Source: JBFWRI01 sp050248995
GTDB taxonomy: Bacteria > Pseudomonadota > Alphaproteobacteria > JAIXQD01
Length of the DNA stretch: 64,000 nucleotides
Assembly (NCBI GenBank): GCA_050248995.1
Contig: JBFWRI010000002.1
Location: 41,584-105,583, forward strand
Reading direction: 5' to 3'
Positions within the stretch are counted from its first letter, which is position 1, and every line of letters starts with the position of its first letter. Shown piece by piece: positions 62,544 to 64,000 of this stretch. The translations under genes and the position numbers were made by a program. The notes under the pieces were generated by a model. The model was given only the letters and a program-made list of their open reading frames with translations, did no database searches and was not told where the DNA came from.

Positions 62544-63380
62544 TCAATAATCTGCTTTCGGTCCGACCGCATCTGGCATGCCCGGCGTCGGACGCAGGAT
62601 ACGCAACACATCATCCAGCAGGCTGCTGGCGCCGATACGGAAATTGTCACGCGTCAGCGGCACATCGCTACGCATCCGTCGCACAAGGTCAATATACGTC
62701 GCGCTTTGCGCAACGGTTTTGATGCCGCCTGAAACCTTAAGGCCGATGCCGCCGCGCCGCGACAGTCGGATGGCTTCCAGCAGCACGGTCGCCGCTTCCA
62801 GCGAAGCCCCACCCTTCGGGTGAAAGCCGGTGGATGTTTTCAGAAAGTCCGCACCGCAGCCGATCGCAAGATGACAGGCATCAGCAAGATCGGCGTAGTT
62901 TTCAAACGCGGCGCTTTCCAGAATGATCTTCAGCTTGATGTCGGGCCCGCAGGCCGCGCCGCAGGCATTCAGCAGTTTTTCCGCCCGCTCGCGGTCGCCC
63001 GCCAGAAAACTTTCATAATCGAGCACGATGTCGATTTCGGTGGCGCCATCTGCAATCGCCTGCTGCGTGGCCTCGAACGTCGCCCTAGGATCTCCCTTGC
63101 CGCCGGGGAAGTTAATAACGGCAGCGCAGCCGACGGCGGTGCCTTTTAGGCTTTTCACCACCTGATCAATGAACTGCGGGTATACACAAACGGCGGCCAC
63201 GGTACCCAATGGCCCCTGATCGGCCTTTTGCAGCAGAGCTGCAATGCTTTCGGCTGTATCCTCATCCCGCAGGCTGGTCAGATCCATATGGCGCAGGGCC
63301 GCTGCCGCAGCCGCTGGTGAAGGCTGCGCTGTCCGCGCCTCGGCAACGATTCTTGCAAGATTCTCGGGCAGTCCGTCCAT
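62544..63380 (-). CDS. deoC: Deoxyribose-phosphate aldolase
   Basis: A 278-residue DeoC, which cleaves 2-deoxyribose 5-phosphate to glyceraldehyde 3-phosphate and acetaldehyde in deoxynucleoside catabolism. Motifs are AAVCVYPQFIDQVVKSLKG, NFPGGKGDP, TEIDIVLDYESFLAGD and DFLKTSTGFHPKGGASLEAA (the Schiff-base Lys is in FLKTSTGF), then LKVSGGIKTVAQS. AAAGG precedes ATG 63380. Its stop is 17 bases from the tRNA-Ile2 end. Confidence 0.95.
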   Translation of the reverse strand: MDGLPENLARIVAEARTAQPSPAAAAAALRHMDLTSLRDEDTAESIAALLQKADQGPLGTVAAVCVYPQFIDQVVKSLKGTAVGCAAVINFPGGKGDPRATFEATQQAIADGATEIDIVLDYESFLAGDRERAEKLLNACGAACGPDIKLKIILESAAFENYADLADACHLAIGCGADFLKTSTGFHPKGGASLEAATVLLEAIRLSRRGGIGLKVSGGIKTVAQSATYIDLVRRMRSDVPLTRDNFRIGASSLLDDVLRILRPTPGMPDAVGPKADY

Positions 63381-63463
63381 AAAGGCCTTTCTTTATCCCA
63401 CCACCCTAGCGCCGTTGGATTGCCGGCGGCAATTACTTTCGGCCACAAAGTTTATAAAAGGGC

Positions 63464-64000
63464 ATGGCTTCAGATAAGACCATAACGCGCTTTGGCCAAC
63501 CCATCTGTGCGGTTGGTATAATTGTCGGCCCCAACGGGGGCGGTAAAATGAAAATTCTTATGCTCAAGCATTCCAAAAACGGTTTTTCCTTTCTGGGCGC
63601 CAATGTAAATGAGCAAGATTATATCCGCGCCAATGAAGCTGCCGAACAAAAAGGTCTGACGCTAACACCAGACATGGTCGCCCGGGCTGCTATCGAACGC
63701 AAATTCAAAAGCATGTTTGGAACAAACATTGAGAAAGCGGGCAGTATATTTGCCTACGAATGGCATGCGGGTAAGTTATCTACAAAGCATGGTGAAGCGG
63801 ATGGCTTTGTATTCTTTATCGAGGCCAATGATATCAAGGCACTTGCCGCGCATAAAAAACCTGATGGAGCTGAACTTGTTCTTCCCGAAGAAGTCTGCAC
63901 CCAGATAAAAGGTAGCTATCACTTAAACGGTGCTTATTCCGACCAGAACCGCAGACTCTGGAAAAGCGTGAAGAAAACCTCCATTTATAAATGGGTTATC
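63464..64000 (+). CDS. Protein of unknown function, possibly NUDIX-like, partial at right edge
   Basis: An open frame from ATG 63464 (with AAAAGGG directly upstream) that is still open at base 64000, 179 codons. The order of elements recalls a NUDIX fold: strand AVGIIVGPN, MKILMLKHSKNGFSFLGANV, then the helix AAIERKFKSMFG and GEADGFVFFIEAND. The catalytic Glu residues of the NUDIX box are not conserved, so at best it is a degenerate relative. Function unknown. Confidence 0.65.
   Translation, partial: MASDKTITRFGQPICAVGIIVGPNGGGKMKILMLKHSKNGFSFLGANVNEQDYIRANEAAEQKGLTLTPDMVARAAIERKFKSMFGTNIEKAGSIFAYEWHAGKLSTKHGEADGFVFFIEANDIKALAAHKKPDGAELVLPEEVCTQIKGSYHLNGAYSDQNRRLWKSVKKTSIYKWVI

Overview
The window reads as a chromosomal segment of an alphaproteobacterium. 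The lineage-specific markers are a DUF1192 gene divergent from trcR (DUF1013), two YdcH/DUF465 genes, the yqeY-dnaG-rpoD locus and alphaproteobacterial-type ribosomal proteins. I cannot place it at order level; a predatory or host-associated group such as the Micavibrionales would fit the DotA-type secretion gene but is not shown.

Layout. 1-6097 (minus): one giant open frame of at least 2,032 codons that runs off the left edge, with a pilin-like head and a tail-fibre-like repeat body. 6363-6439: tRNA-Val. 6457-11668 (minus): a membrane protein of unknown function and a DotA/TraY-family type IVB secretion protein. 11845-12829: DUF1192 and trcR. 12874-19564: pfk, two YdcH-like genes, one complete amino-acid-type ABC transporter and four of the five paralogous periplasmic binding proteins seen here. 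19669-29645 (minus): S10-spc ribosomal operon from rpsJ to rplO, ending at a terminator with no secY. 30029-35790 (minus): an unknown gene, tuf, fusA, rpsG and rpsL, with two plus-strand genes inserted between fusA and tuf. 36033-40326: genes of unknown function, including two putative HExxH zinc proteins. 40440-45086: lepA followed by overlapping small genes (short pyrophosphatase-like, methyltransferase, helix-hairpin-helix, Cys-His-Asp protein). 45098-50180: mixed metabolic and unknown genes (fadD-like, double cold-shock protein, pterin dehydratase, MAPEG). 50236-57699: M16 protease, NUDIX-like, yqeY, dnaG and rpoD. 57719-64000: fifth binding protein, a DMT-type transporter, a HhH-GPD glycosylase-like protein, NUDIX, a lysine-rich histone-like protein, tRNA-Ile2(CAT), deoC and a partial gene at the right edge.

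The outstanding observation is at 54934-57699. The primary sigma-70 factor, at its usual place behind yqeY and dnaG, is encoded as two consecutive frames. The first holds regions 1.1 and 1.2 plus most of the non-conserved region, and continues into a proline run and a lysine/alanine-rich, histone-like tail of about 190 residues. The second holds regions 2 to 4. The frames are in register and separated by two amber codons and a new ATG. I see no disruption in either half, so I read this as a naturally split housekeeping sigma factor, or one joined by double amber readthrough. Second in interest is the giant pilin-headed fibre next to dotA.
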